DNA from: Listeria floridensis FSL S10-1187
GTDB taxonomy: Bacteria > Bacillota > Bacilli > Lactobacillales > Listeriaceae
Length of the DNA: 64,000 nt
Direction: 5' to 3'
Assembly: GCF_000525875.1 (NCBI RefSeq)
Contig: NZ_AODF01000008.1
Coordinates: 1-64,000 of the forward strand
Below, in pieces: positions 1-8,744 of this stretch. A model generated the notes under the pieces. It was not told the origin of the DNA. It saw only the letters and a program-made list of their open reading frames with translations, and did not search any database. Positions within the stretch are counted from its first letter, which is position 1, and each line of letters opens with the position of its first letter. The translations under genes were made by a program, and so were the position numbers.

Positions 1-7
1 TTAAATA

Positions 8-47
8 AACCCCCGGCGTGTATATGTAAGCGGGGGGTGTTTTTTAT
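8..47. terminator. Bidirectional-looking terminator downstream of the glycosyltransferase
   Basis: A C-rich arm (AACCCCCGGC) and a G-rich arm (GCGGGGGGT) flank a 12-base AT-rich loop, followed on the plus strand by TGTTTTTTATT. It sits immediately after the stop codon of the minus-strand glycosyltransferase. The T tract is better on the plus strand, so it may also end transcription entering from the left edge. Confidence 0.6.
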
Positions 48-1187
48 TCTGCATTAATTGCCGCAAGTTCTTCTTTACTAATAATTTGCCAATCAAAGTT
101 TTTAGCTTCTTGGACAAGTTTTTCGTAGTTGATCGGCTGGTTTGGAAAAGCTAGAATTTTTTCAGCGATGGAACTGCTGATGGCTTCGTCTGTATCATTA
201 TCGACAAGACCATCATCACTCAAGTTTGCTTCAATGATACCTGGGAGTTTTGTTCCGATTACATAGGCACCGGAAACTTTAGCTTCATTTACAACGCAAG
301 GGAAGCCTTCTGATTTACTTGGTAAAAGAAGGATATCCGATTTGCCTAGTTCACTTGATACTTGTTCAGGAGAGACGCGACCAAGTAGTTTAGCCTGAGG
401 GATTCCTTCAAGGTTTGCTGCGATTTCGCCACGGAGTTTTCCGTCTCCCATGATGATAAATTCAAAATCTGGATTTTTTGAAATAACTTTCTTGATAATA
501 TCTGGCAACAAGTAAGCGCGCTTAATATCAATCAAGTTGCCGACGAAGGCAATGCGCTTCTTTTTCTTTTCAGCAGGGTCAAAATGGAAATTTTTAGCGG
601 TAATTCCATTTGAGAAAACTCGAATATTTTCGGCATTCGGAGCTAATTTTTGAACGGCTTTCTTTAAGTCTTGACTGACACAGATAATTTCATCAGCAAG
701 TTCGATTCCGTGTAAAATGTCACTGCGGTAGGTCTCGTTATTTTTTGTCATCACATAAATATCTGAACCGTGAAAAATTTGCACATATTTCAGCTCGGGT
801 CTTTTCATTTTCAAGCGTGCTGCAATTGGAAGGTTAGCCCCCCAGTGGCAAATCACCCGCTTCATATCTGGTGTCTCTGCCGAAATTTCCTTGGCAATTC
901 TATCGTACTTCTTTTCTGATCCGGCCAAGTGATCAAGCGGACCTCGCTTTAAATAAATGTCTTTTACTGGTGCGCCGTTAATACTTTTTTCAGCGAGCGG
1001 TTTTTTTTTCATTTCTGCTTTTACGCATCATTTTTTTTAGAAACTTAAAGAAATCAGAATCAACATATTTAATATTATAAATGACATCATCGTGATCGAC
1101 TTGATATTGTAAACGATTGTAAACGGACATTGAAACACCGCCGGTACTTGGATCAGCAATATTGACAATGAAAATATTTTGAGCCAT
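44..1187 (-). CDS. GT4-family glycosyltransferase (one frameshift)
   Basis: This is a GT-B fold glycosyltransferase of about 380 residues that would move a sugar from a nucleotide sugar to a wall or lipid acceptor; the acceptor cannot be told from sequence. The N-terminal part (MAQNIFIVNIADPSTGG) holds the GG loop of the acceptor domain. The C-terminal part has the GT4 donor motif S-E-G-F-P-C-V-V-N-E, an E-x7-E pattern, and a preceding IAFVGNL strand. As written, the reading frame breaks at the T run at 1001-1009. Removing one base joins the first 60 residues to the remaining 322 without loss. The start ATG at 1187 follows an AAGGTG ribosome site. It is a single-gene unit ending in a terminator, and I do not recall a glycosyltransferase at this place in L. 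monocytogenes. Confidence 0.85.
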
Positions 1188-1498
1188 CTTTTTTCACCTT
1201 TCTTTTTGTATATTAGATAGGCGGGTAAGAAAAATTGGTTTATCCAGTTGCGAAATGTTAATTTAATCACAAATAAGAATGAAAAACCATTCTTTTTCCA
1301 TTGTTTAACCTGTGGGTAAGCAGTGAAAATACCCTTCCTAATTCCACTATATAAAAAAACAGAAAGACTGTCAATTCCACTTAAATTGGCATTTAAACAC
1401 ACTTTTTACCACTTTTATACATTGCGGAAAGGGAAGGGGAACTAATTTGACAAGGTAAAAAAAAACAGCCTCAAGCGAGACTGTTTTTTAGTGAAATT
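1188..1498. other. Intergenic region between two minus-strand genes
   Basis: These 311 bases hold no convincing gene. They must contain the promoter of the glycosyltransferase (minus strand). A hairpin terminator of the reductase gene lies at 1462-1492. A minus-strand open frame at 1037-1402 has no family resemblance and overlaps the real gene start, so I treat it as chance. Confidence 0.6.
1462..1492 (-). terminator. Rho-independent terminator after the ferredoxin-NADP reductase gene
   Basis: On the minus strand AACAGTCTC, a GCTT loop and GAGGCTGTT form a stem with one mismatch, followed by a run of T. It begins 7 bases after the reductase stop codon. The plus-strand copy also ends in TTTTTT. 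Confidence 0.75.
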
Positions 1499-2494
1499 TT
1501 ACATAAAATGTTCATGGTGCGTACTGACCATCGCTTCGGGAGCAGCTCCGGGTTCTAAATGCTGTTTCGCACTGTTTACAGCAATCGCCGCTTCATGTAA
1601 TCCAGCAGCGATAATGCGAATCTTGCGCGGATAACAAGCGGTATCGCCGCATGCATAAACGCCAGGAATGTTTGTCTGCATCAGTTCATCAACTGCGATA
1701 CCCCATTCTTCGGTTTGAAGTCCCCAATTTGTGGCAAAGCTAAAATCAACTTCTACGCCGTGACTAATAAAGAGTGCTTCACAGTCCAGTTGTTTCTGCT
1801 GGTTAGAAGTTTTGCAGCAAACTGTGATTTTTTCCAAGTCATTTTCTTCATTTAAAGCCGTAATTTCATGATGGAGGTGTACAGTGATTTCTGAATCCAT
1901 CAGTTCTTTCGCGCGCTCTTCATATCCCTTGAAACTTTCGCCGCGGTAGATTAAATCCACTTGTGCGGCCGTTTGGTTGAGTGTAAAAGCCGCATCAATC
2001 GCCGCATCGCCGCCGCCTGAAACGACCACTTTTTTGCCTCGAAATTTTTCGATATCGCTCAAATGATAGTGAATCGCAGGTTTATGCTTTTCAGCGTGGT
2101 CTGCTTCGAGCGGGGCAACTTTATAGGTTCCATTCCCACAAGCAATTACAACCGTTTTTGAAAAATGCTGTTCACCGTTTTCGGTTGTTAAAACAAAAGT
2201 TCCGTCGTGCAAATTTGTAAGTCCAACCACACGGTTCCCAAGTACAAATTTAGGTTGAAAGGTTTCGGCTTGACGTTTGAAGTTTTGTACAAGTTCGGCA
2301 CCGCTGATTTCGGCAATACCCCCAATATCATGAATCAGCTTTTCCGGGTAGAAATAACGAATTTTTCCGCCAACGCCCGGTTCGGCATCAATCACTTTTG
2401 TTTTCATTGAACGCAGTCCGCTGTAAAAGGCTGTATAAAGACCGATAGGACCAGCACCGATAATTGTCATATCATATAGAGAGGACGTTTGCAT
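1499..2494 (-). CDS. Ferredoxin/flavodoxin-NADP+ reductase, TrxB-like (YumC type)
   Basis: A two-domain FAD/NADPH flavoprotein of 331 residues that passes electrons from NADPH to ferredoxin or flavodoxin. The FAD-binding GAGPIG lies at residues 13-18, the NADP-binding GGGDAA near 160-165, and the FAD-closing motif GVYACGDTACYP near 280. The redox-active CxxC of thioredoxin reductase is absent, which fits the YumC class rather than TrxB. I chose the ATG at 2494 because an AGGGGG ribosome site precedes it and the flavoprotein fold starts right there; the longer upstream frame is just the overlap with fhuC. It overlaps the end of fhuC by 23 bases, so the two are translationally coupled and probably Fur-controlled. 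A role in reducing iron from siderophores is an inference from that context. Confidence 0.88.
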   Translation of the reverse strand: MQTSSLYDMTIIGAGPIGLYTAFYSGLRSMKTKVIDAEPGVGGKIRYFYPEKLIHDIGGIAEISGAELVQNFKRQAETFQPKFVLGNRVVGLTNLHDGTFVLTTENGEQHFSKTVVIACGNGTYKVAPLEADHAEKHKPAIHYHLSDIEKFRGKKVVVSGGGDAAIDAAFTLNQTAAQVDLIYRGESFKGYEERAKELMDSEITVHLHHEITALNEENDLEKITVCCKTSNQQKQLDCEALFISHGVEVDFSFATNWGLQTEEWGIAVDELMQTNIPGVYACGDTACYPRKIRIIAAGLHEAAIAVNSAKQHLEPGAAPEAMVSTHHEHFM

Positions 2495-3314
2495 AATCAA
2501 GCCCCCTGACAACATCTTTAATCTCACAACCGCTACATGTTTCGTACGGGATGCAAATCGGAACTCCAGAACGCGGATCAATCAAGATATCCGCTTTTAC
2601 ATTAAAGACTTCTTCGAGCATTGGTGCTGTCATCACATCTTGCGGTACTCCGCTTGCTGCGACTTTACCGTCTTTAATCGCAATCATATGAGAAGCGTAG
2701 CGCGAGGCGTGGTTAAGATCATGAACGACCATGACGATGGTTTTTTGTTCGGTTTGATTGAGTTCTTTTAAAATGTTCATCACATCAAGCTGATGGGTCA
2801 TATCAAGAAAAGTTGTAGGTTCGTCAAGAAAAAGAATTTCAGTGTCTTGCGCGAGTGCCATGGCAATCCAAGCACGTTGTCTTTGGCCGCCAGATAGATG
2901 ATCAAGCGGACGCTCTTTTAGATCGGTCAAACTTGTCATTTTTAATGCCCAATCAATGATTTCTGTATCTTGTGCAGAAACGGTCTTAAAGCCAGTTTGA
3001 TGTGGACTTCGTCCGTATCGGATGAGTTCAGCGACTGTTAATCCTTCTGGGGCTTCTGGATTTTGCGGTAAAATCGCAAGTTCTTTTGCAATTTGTTTGG
3101 TCGGCTCTTGATGGATTTTTTTACCATCTAAAATGACGGCTCCTTGTTTAGGCTTGATCAGGCGAGCCATTGTTTTTAAAATGGTTGACTTGCCGGAACC
3201 ATTAGCTCCAACAAGGGCAGTGATTTCTCCTTTAGGGATTTCTATATTGAGCGAATCAACAATGATTCGTTTGTCATAAGCAATTTGTAAATTTTCAGTA
3301 TAAAGTCGTTCCAT
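2472..3314 (-). CDS. fhuC: Iron-siderophore ABC transporter ATP-binding protein, FhuC type
   Basis: A 280-residue ABC ATPase that would power uptake of ferric hydroxamates or other siderophores through membrane permeases. Walker A (GANGSGKST) is at residues 36-44, the signature LSGGQ at 140-144, Walker B (ILFLDEPT) at 160-167 and the H-loop VVHD near 197. The protein ends in a cysteine-containing tail (YETCSGCEIK) beyond the normal ATPase core. The ATG at 3314 has a weak GGAGTG site upstream. It overlaps the reductase gene downstream and diverges from fur. Notably no permease or binding protein gene is adjacent, whereas L. monocytogenes has fhuDBG next to fhuC. The ATPase may serve permeases encoded elsewhere, as FhuC does in staphylococci. 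Confidence 0.88.
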   Translation of the reverse strand: MERLYTENLQIAYDKRIIVDSLNIEIPKGEITALVGANGSGKSTILKTMARLIKPKQGAVILDGKKIHQEPTKQIAKELAILPQNPEAPEGLTVAELIRYGRSPHQTGFKTVSAQDTEIIDWALKMTSLTDLKERPLDHLSGGQRQRAWIAMALAQDTEILFLDEPTTFLDMTHQLDVMNILKELNQTEQKTIVMVVHDLNHASRYASHMIAIKDGKVAASGVPQDVMTAPMLEEVFNVKADILIDPRSGVPICIPYETCSGCEIKDVVRGLDYANVLSI

Positions 3315-3339
3315 TTACATCACTCCAACTTTTAAATAG

Positions 3340-3354
3340 TGATAATCATTCTCA
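3340..3354. promoter_or_regulatory. Fur box upstream of fhuC
   Basis: TGATAATCATTCTCA matches the 7-1-7 inverted repeat TGATAATnATTATCA at all but one arm position. It lies 26 bases upstream of the fhuC start, where bound Fur would block transcription when iron is plentiful. Confidence 0.75.
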
Positions 3355-3420
3355 ACACTTTAAGTATAGACATTTTATCAAGAAGATTCAAGAAAATTTT
3401 TATGAGAATTGCGAAAGAAA

Positions 3421-3435
3421 TGAGAATAATTATAA
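3421..3435. promoter_or_regulatory. Second Fur-box-like site in the fhuC-fur intergenic region
   Basis: TGAGAATAATTATAA resembles the TGATAATnATTATCA consensus with two mismatches. It sits between the divergent genes. Confidence 0.5.
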
Positions 3436-3458
3436 ACTAGGAAAGAAAGATGAGTAAT

Positions 3459-3473
3459 TGATAATCACTATAG
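3459..3473. promoter_or_regulatory. Third, weaker Fur-box-like site upstream of fur
   Basis: TGATAATCACTATAG keeps the full left arm of the Fur box but has a poorer right arm. It is about 160 bases before the fur start, so it could act on either gene. Confidence 0.35.
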
Positions 3474-3632
3474 ACAGCTAAGGGAATTTATGGTATCTTT
3501 TTAAACATAGTAATCAGAACGAAGTAAGCTGTTTTTTAGCGATTGAAATAAAGATTTAGTATGATTTCTTAATTAGAATGATTTTAAAATGGAAAAGTTG
3601 AAATGAGAATAAAGAGCAAGGAGGTTCAGGAG

Positions 3633-4085
3633 ATGGAAGGAAGAATCAGCCGGATCAAGGCTCAGTTACATGATGCAAGCTATAAATTAACTCCTCAACG
3701 AGAAGCGACCGTTCGCGTTCTCCTCGAAAATGAGAAGGATCATTTGAGTGCGGAAGAAGTGTTTATGCGTGTAAAAGAAATTGCACCGGATACAGGTCTT
3801 GCGACGGTTTACCGAACACTTGAACTTTTAACGGAATTACGGGTTGTCGATAAAATCAGTTTTGGCGATGGAGTTTCGCGTTTTGATTTACGCAAGGAAG
3901 GAGCGAAACATTTTCATCATCACTTGGTTTGCCTTGAATGTGGCTCTGTTGAAGAAATTCAAGAAGATCTTTTGGAAGATGTGGAGAAAATTGTGGAAGC
4001 CAAATGGCATTTTCTCGTGAAAGATCATCGCTTGACGTTTCAGGGGATTTGTTCAAACTGCCGTACAAACGGCAAGAAAAACTAG
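3633..4085 (+). CDS. fur: Ferric uptake regulator Fur
   Basis: A 150-residue Fur-family metal-sensing repressor. The N-terminal winged helix covers about residues 1-85 (SYKLTPQRE, TGLATVYRTLELL). The metal and dimer domain has HFHHHLVC at 93-100 and two CxxC pairs, C100/C103 and C140/C143, which bind structural zinc. Its position beside an iron-transport ATPase with Fur boxes and the HHH-L pattern support Fur over PerR or Zur. I chose the ATG at 3633 because AAGGAGGT lies 7 bases upstream; an earlier in-frame ATG at 3603 lacks such a site. It diverges from fhuC and is followed by a strong terminator. Confidence 0.92.
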   Translation: MEGRISRIKAQLHDASYKLTPQREATVRVLLENEKDHLSAEEVFMRVKEIAPDTGLATVYRTLELLTELRVVDKISFGDGVSRFDLRKEGAKHFHHHLVCLECGSVEEIQEDLLEDVEKIVEAKWHFLVKDHRLTFQGICSNCRTNGKKN

Positions 4086-4094
4086 AATGGGGAC

Positions 4095-4123
4095 AGCACC
4101 GGCGGAACCGCCGGTGCTTTTTT
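4095..4123 (+). terminator. Strong terminator after fur
   Basis: AGCACCGGCGG and CCGCCGGTGCT form an 11-base-pair perfect stem with an AA loop, followed by TTTTTT. Confidence 0.92.
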
Positions 4124-4263
4124 GCTGCGCTGATTTACAAGGGGAAATAGGGTGGAAGGAAGCGAGCTTCGGCTGTTTCTTTTTTTACAAAAAAATGTGG
4201 CTTTAGTTAAAAGTTCAATACGTTTCGGTTTCGTGTTAAAATGGAAAAGCAGGAGGCGAGGAC

Positions 4264-5158
4264 ATGGATGAATGGATTGAAGATTTTTTTGCATTTTTTA
4301 ACGGTTGAGCGCGGTTTAGCATCGAATACTCTTACTGCCTATAAGCGTGATCTTCACTTCTTTATGTTGTATTTAAAGGAAGAAGAAGGTATAGACGATC
4401 CGGCAAAGGTGACGCGTCAGGAAATTGTTTCGTTCATGAATTACGCGCGTGAAGCTGGAAAATCGCCGCGAACGATTGCCCGCTACATCGCTTCACTCCG
4501 TTCCTTTTTTCACTTTTTGCTGCATGATGGCAAAGTGGCAAAAGATCCGATGATTCAAATTGAAACGCCGAAACAGCGTCAAAGCTTGCCGAAGGTGTTA
4601 AACTATCAGGACGTTGAAAAACTGCTTGATGCGCCGGATCTTGGGACGATGTTTGGTGTGCGCGATAAAGCAATGCTTGAAGTGCTTTATGCGACTGGGC
4701 TGCGTGTTTCGGAGCTCGTCCATTTAAAGCTTGATGACTTGCATCTCAACATGGGATTTATTCAAACGATCGGAAAGGGAAATAAAGAACGTATTATTCC
4801 TCTTGGTAAAACGGCAGTAGCCGCTCTAGAAGGGTACTTAGAATCTGCCCGACCTAAGTTTGCAAATCAGAAAGCACGGACTGATTTTGTGTTTTTGAAT
4901 CATCACGGCAAGGGGCTTACGCGCCAAGGGTTTTGGAAAAATTTAAAACAACTGACGATGAAAGCGGGAATTACAAAACCGATTACACCTCATACGCTGA
5001 GGCATTCGTTTGCCACACATTTACTTGAAAATGGTGCAGATTTGCGTTCAGTTCAAGAACTTCTGGGACATGCTGATATTTCAACCACCCAAATATATAC
5101 ACATGTGACAAAGGCACGGCTTAAGGATGTTTATAAGCAGTATCATCCGCGTGCGTAA
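4264..5158 (+). CDS. xerD: Site-specific tyrosine recombinase XerD (one frameshift near the start)
   Basis: XerD works with XerC at dif to resolve chromosome dimers at division. The N-terminal SAM-like DNA-binding domain is followed by the catalytic domain with ATGLRVSEL (first Arg), HTLRHSFATHLLENGAD (His-x-x-Arg), LLGHADISTTQIYTH (His and nucleophile Tyr). The normal protein starts at the ATG at 4264, 4 bases after an AGGAGGCGAGG ribosome site, and reads MDEWIEDF. One extra T in the run 4284-4290 throws it out of frame; removing it gives EDFLHFLTVERG, matching the family, for a total near 297 residues. The alternative start at 4241 without the shift gives an N-terminus unlike XerD. The following deoB gene is 28 bases away. 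Confidence 0.9.
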
Positions 5159-5186
5159 TAAAAAGTGAAGAAAGGCGATGGGATTA

Positions 5187-6371
5187 ATGGCAGAACAATT
5201 TAAGCGAATCCACGTTGTAGTTATGGATTCAGTTGGGATCGGGGAAGCTCCCGATGCAGCGGAATTTGGCGATTTTAATGTTGATACTTTTGGACATATC
5301 GCTGAAAAAATGAATGGTCTTAAAATGCCGGAAATGGGCAAGCTAGGTCTTTCAAATATTGAACCGGTTTTAGGTGTCGAAAAAGCAGAGCATCCGAAAG
5401 CGTATTATACAAAAATGCAGGAAGCTTCTCGCGGCAAAGATACGATGACGGGTCACTGGGAAATTATGGGGCTTTATATTGACACGCCATTCCGTGTTTT
5501 TCCAGATGGTTTTCCGGATGAACTCATTCAGCAAATTGAAGAGAAGACTGGGCGGAAAGTGATTGGAAATAAACCGGCGAGTGGAACAGAGATTATGGAT
5601 GAACTCGGCGAAGAACAAATGAAAACGGGGGCATTAATTGTCTATACGTCAGCAGATTCTGTGCTGCAAATTGCAGCACATGAAGATATTATTCCGCTCG
5701 AGGAACTCTATGAAATTTGCGAATTTTGCCGTGAGATTACACTCGATGATCCTTATATGCTCGGACGCATTATTGCACGGCCTTTTGTTGGCGAACCGGG
5801 TGCATTTAAGCGCACGCCTAACCGACATGATTATGCGCTTAAACCGTTTCATCCAACGGTGATGAATGCACTTCAAGATGGCGACAGAGATGTGATTGCA
5901 ATTGGTAAAATTTCTGATATTTTTGATGGCGAAGGTGTGACGGAATCGATTCGGACAACGTCGAATATGGACGGGATGGACCAGCTTGTGAATGTACTGA
6001 AAAAAGAGTTTCACGGGATGAGTTTTCTTAATTTAGTGGATTTTGATGCGCTTTATGGGCATAGAAGAGATCCGGAAGGCTACGGCCGGGCGCTTGAAGA
6101 ATTTGATGCGCGTTTGCCGGAAGTGTATCAAAATATGAATGAAGATGATTTACTCATTATCACGGCTGATCATGGTAATGATCCAACATATAGTGGGACA
6201 GACCATACGCGCGAATATGTTCCGCTTTTAGTCTATTCGAAGAAATTTGCAGATGGCGGAAAAGAACTTCCACTAAGAAAAACTTTTGCTGATTTAGGAG
6301 CTACGGTGGCGGAAAACTTTGGTGTGAAGATGCCTGAATACGGTACAAGCTTTTTAAACGATTTAAAATGA
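5187..6371 (+). CDS. deoB: Phosphopentomutase
   Basis: This 394-residue enzyme of the alkaline phosphatase superfamily converts ribose- or deoxyribose-1-phosphate to the 5-phosphate in nucleoside salvage. Metal-site motifs are visible at both ends: [14 protein letters not shown] near residue 10, then [21 protein letters not shown] and [13 protein letters not shown] towards the C-terminus. The KDTMTGHWE segment near 85 holds the phosphorylated Thr region. I prefer the ATG at 5187, since the one at 5178 is only 2 bases from the GAAAGG ribosome site. It is followed after 19 bases by punA, which supplies its sugar phosphate substrate. Confidence 0.95.
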   Translation: MAEQFKRIHVVVMDSVGIGEAPDAAEFGDFNVDTFGHIAEKMNGLKMPEMGKLGLSNIEPVLGVEKAEHPKAYYTKMQEASRGKDTMTGHWEIMGLYIDTPFRVFPDGFPDELIQQIEEKTGRKVIGNKPASGTEIMDELGEEQMKTGALIVYTSADSVLQIAAHEDIIPLEELYEICEFCREITLDDPYMLGRIIARPFVGEPGAFKRTPNRHDYALKPFHPTVMNALQDGDRDVIAIGKISDIFDGEGVTESIRTTSNMDGMDQLVNVLKKEFHGMSFLNLVDFDALYGHRRDPEGYGRALEEFDARLPEVYQNMNEDDLLIITADHGNDPTYSGTDHTREYVPLLVYSKKFADGGKELPLRKTFADLGATVAENFGVKMPEYGTSFLNDLK

Positions 6372-6390
6372 GAGATGGGAGTTTTTTCGA

Positions 6391-7209
6391 ATGAGCATGG
6401 AGAAAGTAAATCAAGCAGTTGCTAAGATTAAAGAAAGTTATGGGGGTATGCCAAAGATTGGATTGATTCTTGGTTCGGGACTTGGCGTTTTGGCGGATGA
6501 AATTAAAAATCCAATCAAACTCTCTTATGAAGACGTACCACATTTTCCGGTTTCTACGGTTTCGGGGCATGCCGGTCAATTTGTTTTCGGCGAATTAGAA
6601 CAAAAAGAAGTTGTCGCCATGCAAGGTCGCTTTCATTTTTATGAAGGCTATTCGATGCAAGATGTGACCTTCCCTATTCGTGTGATGAAACAGCTTGGAG
6701 TAGAAACACTGATTGTGACAAATGCAGCAGGCGGCGTGAATGAACTGTTTCACGCTGGTGATTTAATGCTAATTTCAGACCATATCAATTTTACGGGAAA
6801 CAATCCGTTGATCGGCAAGAACGAAGATACATTCGGACCACGCTTTCCTGATATGTCAGAAGCTTATAATCTGGAACTTAGGGAAATGGCGCGTAAAATT
6901 GCGCAAGACTTGGAGATTGAAATCTGTGAAGGGGTTTACGCCGGCTTTAGTGGTCCAACGTACGAAACGCCGGCTGAAATTCGGATGATGCGGACGCTCG
7001 GCGCAGATGCTGTTGGAATGTCGACAGTGCCTGAGGTGATTGTTGCAAATCATGCAGGCATGCGCGTACTTGGAATTTCTTGTATTACAAATATGGCGGC
7101 GGGAATTCTTGATCAGCCGCTTTCGCATGATGAAGTGATTGAAACAACAGATCGTGTTCAGCAAACTTTCCTTACCTATGTGCGTGACATCATTCGAAAA
7201 ATAAAATAA
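6391..7209 (+). CDS. punA: Purine-nucleoside phosphorylase (trimeric class)
   Basis: A 272-residue cytoplasmic enzyme that splits inosine and guanosine with phosphate to the free base plus (deoxy)ribose-1-phosphate, which DeoB then isomerises. Family motifs are GLILGSGLG near residue 25, GRFHFYEGY near 75, VTNAAGG near 112, GMSTVPE near 210 and the terminal TNMAAG. Length and motifs match the low-molecular-mass trimeric class. It forms a two-gene salvage unit with deoB and ends in a terminator. Confidence 0.95.
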   Translation: MSMEKVNQAVAKIKESYGGMPKIGLILGSGLGVLADEIKNPIKLSYEDVPHFPVSTVSGHAGQFVFGELEQKEVVAMQGRFHFYEGYSMQDVTFPIRVMKQLGVETLIVTNAAGGVNELFHAGDLMLISDHINFTGNNPLIGKNEDTFGPRFPDMSEAYNLELREMARKIAQDLEIEICEGVYAGFSGPTYETPAEIRMMRTLGADAVGMSTVPEVIVANHAGMRVLGISCITNMAAGILDQPLSHDEVIETTDRVQQTFLTYVRDIIRKIK

Positions 7210-7218
7210 ATGTTTGGA

Positions 7219-7258
7219 GCCGTCTTTTTAATCTTTGGATTGAAGGGACGGTTTTTTT
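7219..7258 (+). terminator. Terminator after the deoB-punA unit
   Basis: CCGTC and GACGG form the base of a stem-loop whose inner part (AATCTTT, GGATTGAAG) can pair further; TTTTTTT follows. Confidence 0.75.
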
Positions 7259-7334
7259 CTTTTTTGATAGCCTGTAAAACGAGACTTTTGCCACTTCTTT
7301 TGCTTAGGTTTTTGGCTTTTCGCTCAGATAGTTA

Positions 7335-7364
7335 TTGTTTCGCGATAGTGCTTTATGCTACTAT
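7335..7364 (+). promoter_or_regulatory. Candidate sigma-A promoter for lysA
   Basis: TTGTTT at 7335-7340 and TACTAT at 7359-7364 are 18 bases apart, just upstream of the lysA ribosome site. It sits after the punA terminator, as expected for a new transcript. Confidence 0.45.
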
Positions 7365-7421
7365 AGTAAAGAAACTTTAAGCGCGAGTAGCGTAATTTAA
7401 TGGACAAAGGTGGGGACAAGG

Positions 7422-8735
7422 TTGGCATTTGAACAATTTGGAACAATGAATGTAAATGAAGTTGGACATCTCGAAATCGGAGGGGTGGACACGCTTAAAC
7501 TTGTCGAGCAGTATGGCACTCCCCTTTATGTGTATGATGTGGCATTGATACGCGAACGAGCTCGCGGCTTTAAAGAGACGTTTGCTGAACTTGGTGTAGC
7601 GGCGCAAGTTGCCTATGCAAGTAAAGCTTTCTCAGCGCTTGCGATTTATCAGTTGATGGCAGAGGAAGGTCTCTCACTTGATGTGGTATCCGGAGGCGAG
7701 CTGTATACGGCGATTCAAGCTGGCTTCCCGGCTGAGCGAATTCATTTTCACGGGAACAATAAAACGGCTGATGAAATTGAGCTTGCCCTTGATTATAAGA
7801 TTGGCTGTATTGTGCTCGATAATTTTCATGAAATCGCGCTTTTGAAAGAGATGCTTCATGAAAAGAAAATGAAAACAGCGGTGCTTGTTCGGGTTACGCC
7901 CGGAATCGAAGCGCATACGCACGACTATATTTTGACGGGGCAGGATGACTCGAAATTTGGATTTGGGCTGACAAATGGGCAAGCTGAGGCGGCAATTCGA
8001 GAAGTACTTGCGGCAGACGATGTGTTTGATTTGATTGGGCTACATTGTCATATTGGATCGCAAATTTTTGAAACAACGGGTTTCATCATGGCTGCTCACC
8101 GGATTATGGAACAGCTTGTCTTGTTCCGCGATTTGTTCGGTTTTGAATCGAAGGTGCTTAATCTTGGTGGCGGTTTTGGTGTCAGATATACGGCAGAGGA
8201 TGAGCCGCTTGCACCGGAAGAGTACGTGAAAGAAATTGTTGCAGAAGTGAAAAATATGGCACAAGCAAACGGGCTTGATGTTCCGGAAATTTGGATTGAA
8301 CCAGGGCGTTCGCTTGTCGGCGAAGCAGGTACTACGCTATATCGGATCGGGTCGCGCAAAGAGGTTCCAGGCGTGCGCGATTATGTAGCGGTCGATGGAG
8401 GTATGAGCGACAATATTCGGCCGGCACTTTACGAAGCACATTATGACGCGGTTCTTGCTAGTGAACCAAACGGAGAAGCTGAGGAGACGGTTGCGATTGC
8501 AGGGAAATGCTGTGAATCAGGCGATATGCTGATTTGGGATTTGCCGCTACCGAAATCAGAGAGCGGTGATGTGTTGGCGGTTTTCTGTACGGGAGCATAT
8601 GGTTATGCGATGGCGAGCAATTACAATCGAATTCCAAGACCGCCTGTTGTCTTTGTTGAAAATGGAGAAAGCAAGCTTGTTGTCGCGCGAGAATCGTATG
8701 CGGATTTGATTCGCAATGATTTGCCGCTCTGGTAA
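7422..8735 (+). CDS. lysA: Diaminopimelate decarboxylase
   Basis: This PLP enzyme makes L-lysine from meso-diaminopimelate, the last step of lysine synthesis. It has the alanine-racemase-like barrel with the PLP lysine in YASKAFS near residue 60, HCHIGSQI near 210, EPGRSLVGEAG near 300, and the C-terminal active-site motifs CCESGD and GAYGYAMASNYN. The TTG at 7422 is the best start: AAAGGTGG lies 8-10 bases before it, while the GTG at 7410 overlaps that ribosome site. It probably begins an operon with scpA, scpB and rluB, with gaps of 9 bases or overlaps. Confidence 0.93.
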   Translation: MAFEQFGTMNVNEVGHLEIGGVDTLKLVEQYGTPLYVYDVALIRERARGFKETFAELGVAAQVAYASKAFSALAIYQLMAEEGLSLDVVSGGELYTAIQAGFPAERIHFHGNNKTADEIELALDYKIGCIVLDNFHEIALLKEMLHEKKMKTAVLVRVTPGIEAHTHDYILTGQDDSKFGFGLTNGQAEAAIREVLAADDVFDLIGLHCHIGSQIFETTGFIMAAHRIMEQLVLFRDLFGFESKVLNLGGGFGVRYTAEDEPLAPEEYVKEIVAEVKNMAQANGLDVPEIWIEPGRSLVGEAGTTLYRIGSRKEVPGVRDYVAVDGGMSDNIRPALYEAHYDAVLASEPNGEAEETVAIAGKCCESGDMLIWDLPLPKSESGDVLAVFCTGAYGYAMASNYNRIPRPPVVFVENGESKLVVARESYADLIRNDLPLW

Positions 8736-8744
8736 GGTGGATGA

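Noticed and set aside
1037-1402. Minus-strand open frame of 121 residues upstream of the glycosyltransferase
   Set aside because: It overlaps the true start of the glycosyltransferase in another frame, has no ribosome site and no recognisable family.
2472-2500. Missed stop codon at the end of fhuC caused by a short G run
   Set aside because: One extra G in AGGGGG would end fhuC earlier, but the present overlap is also acceptable and nothing decides between them.
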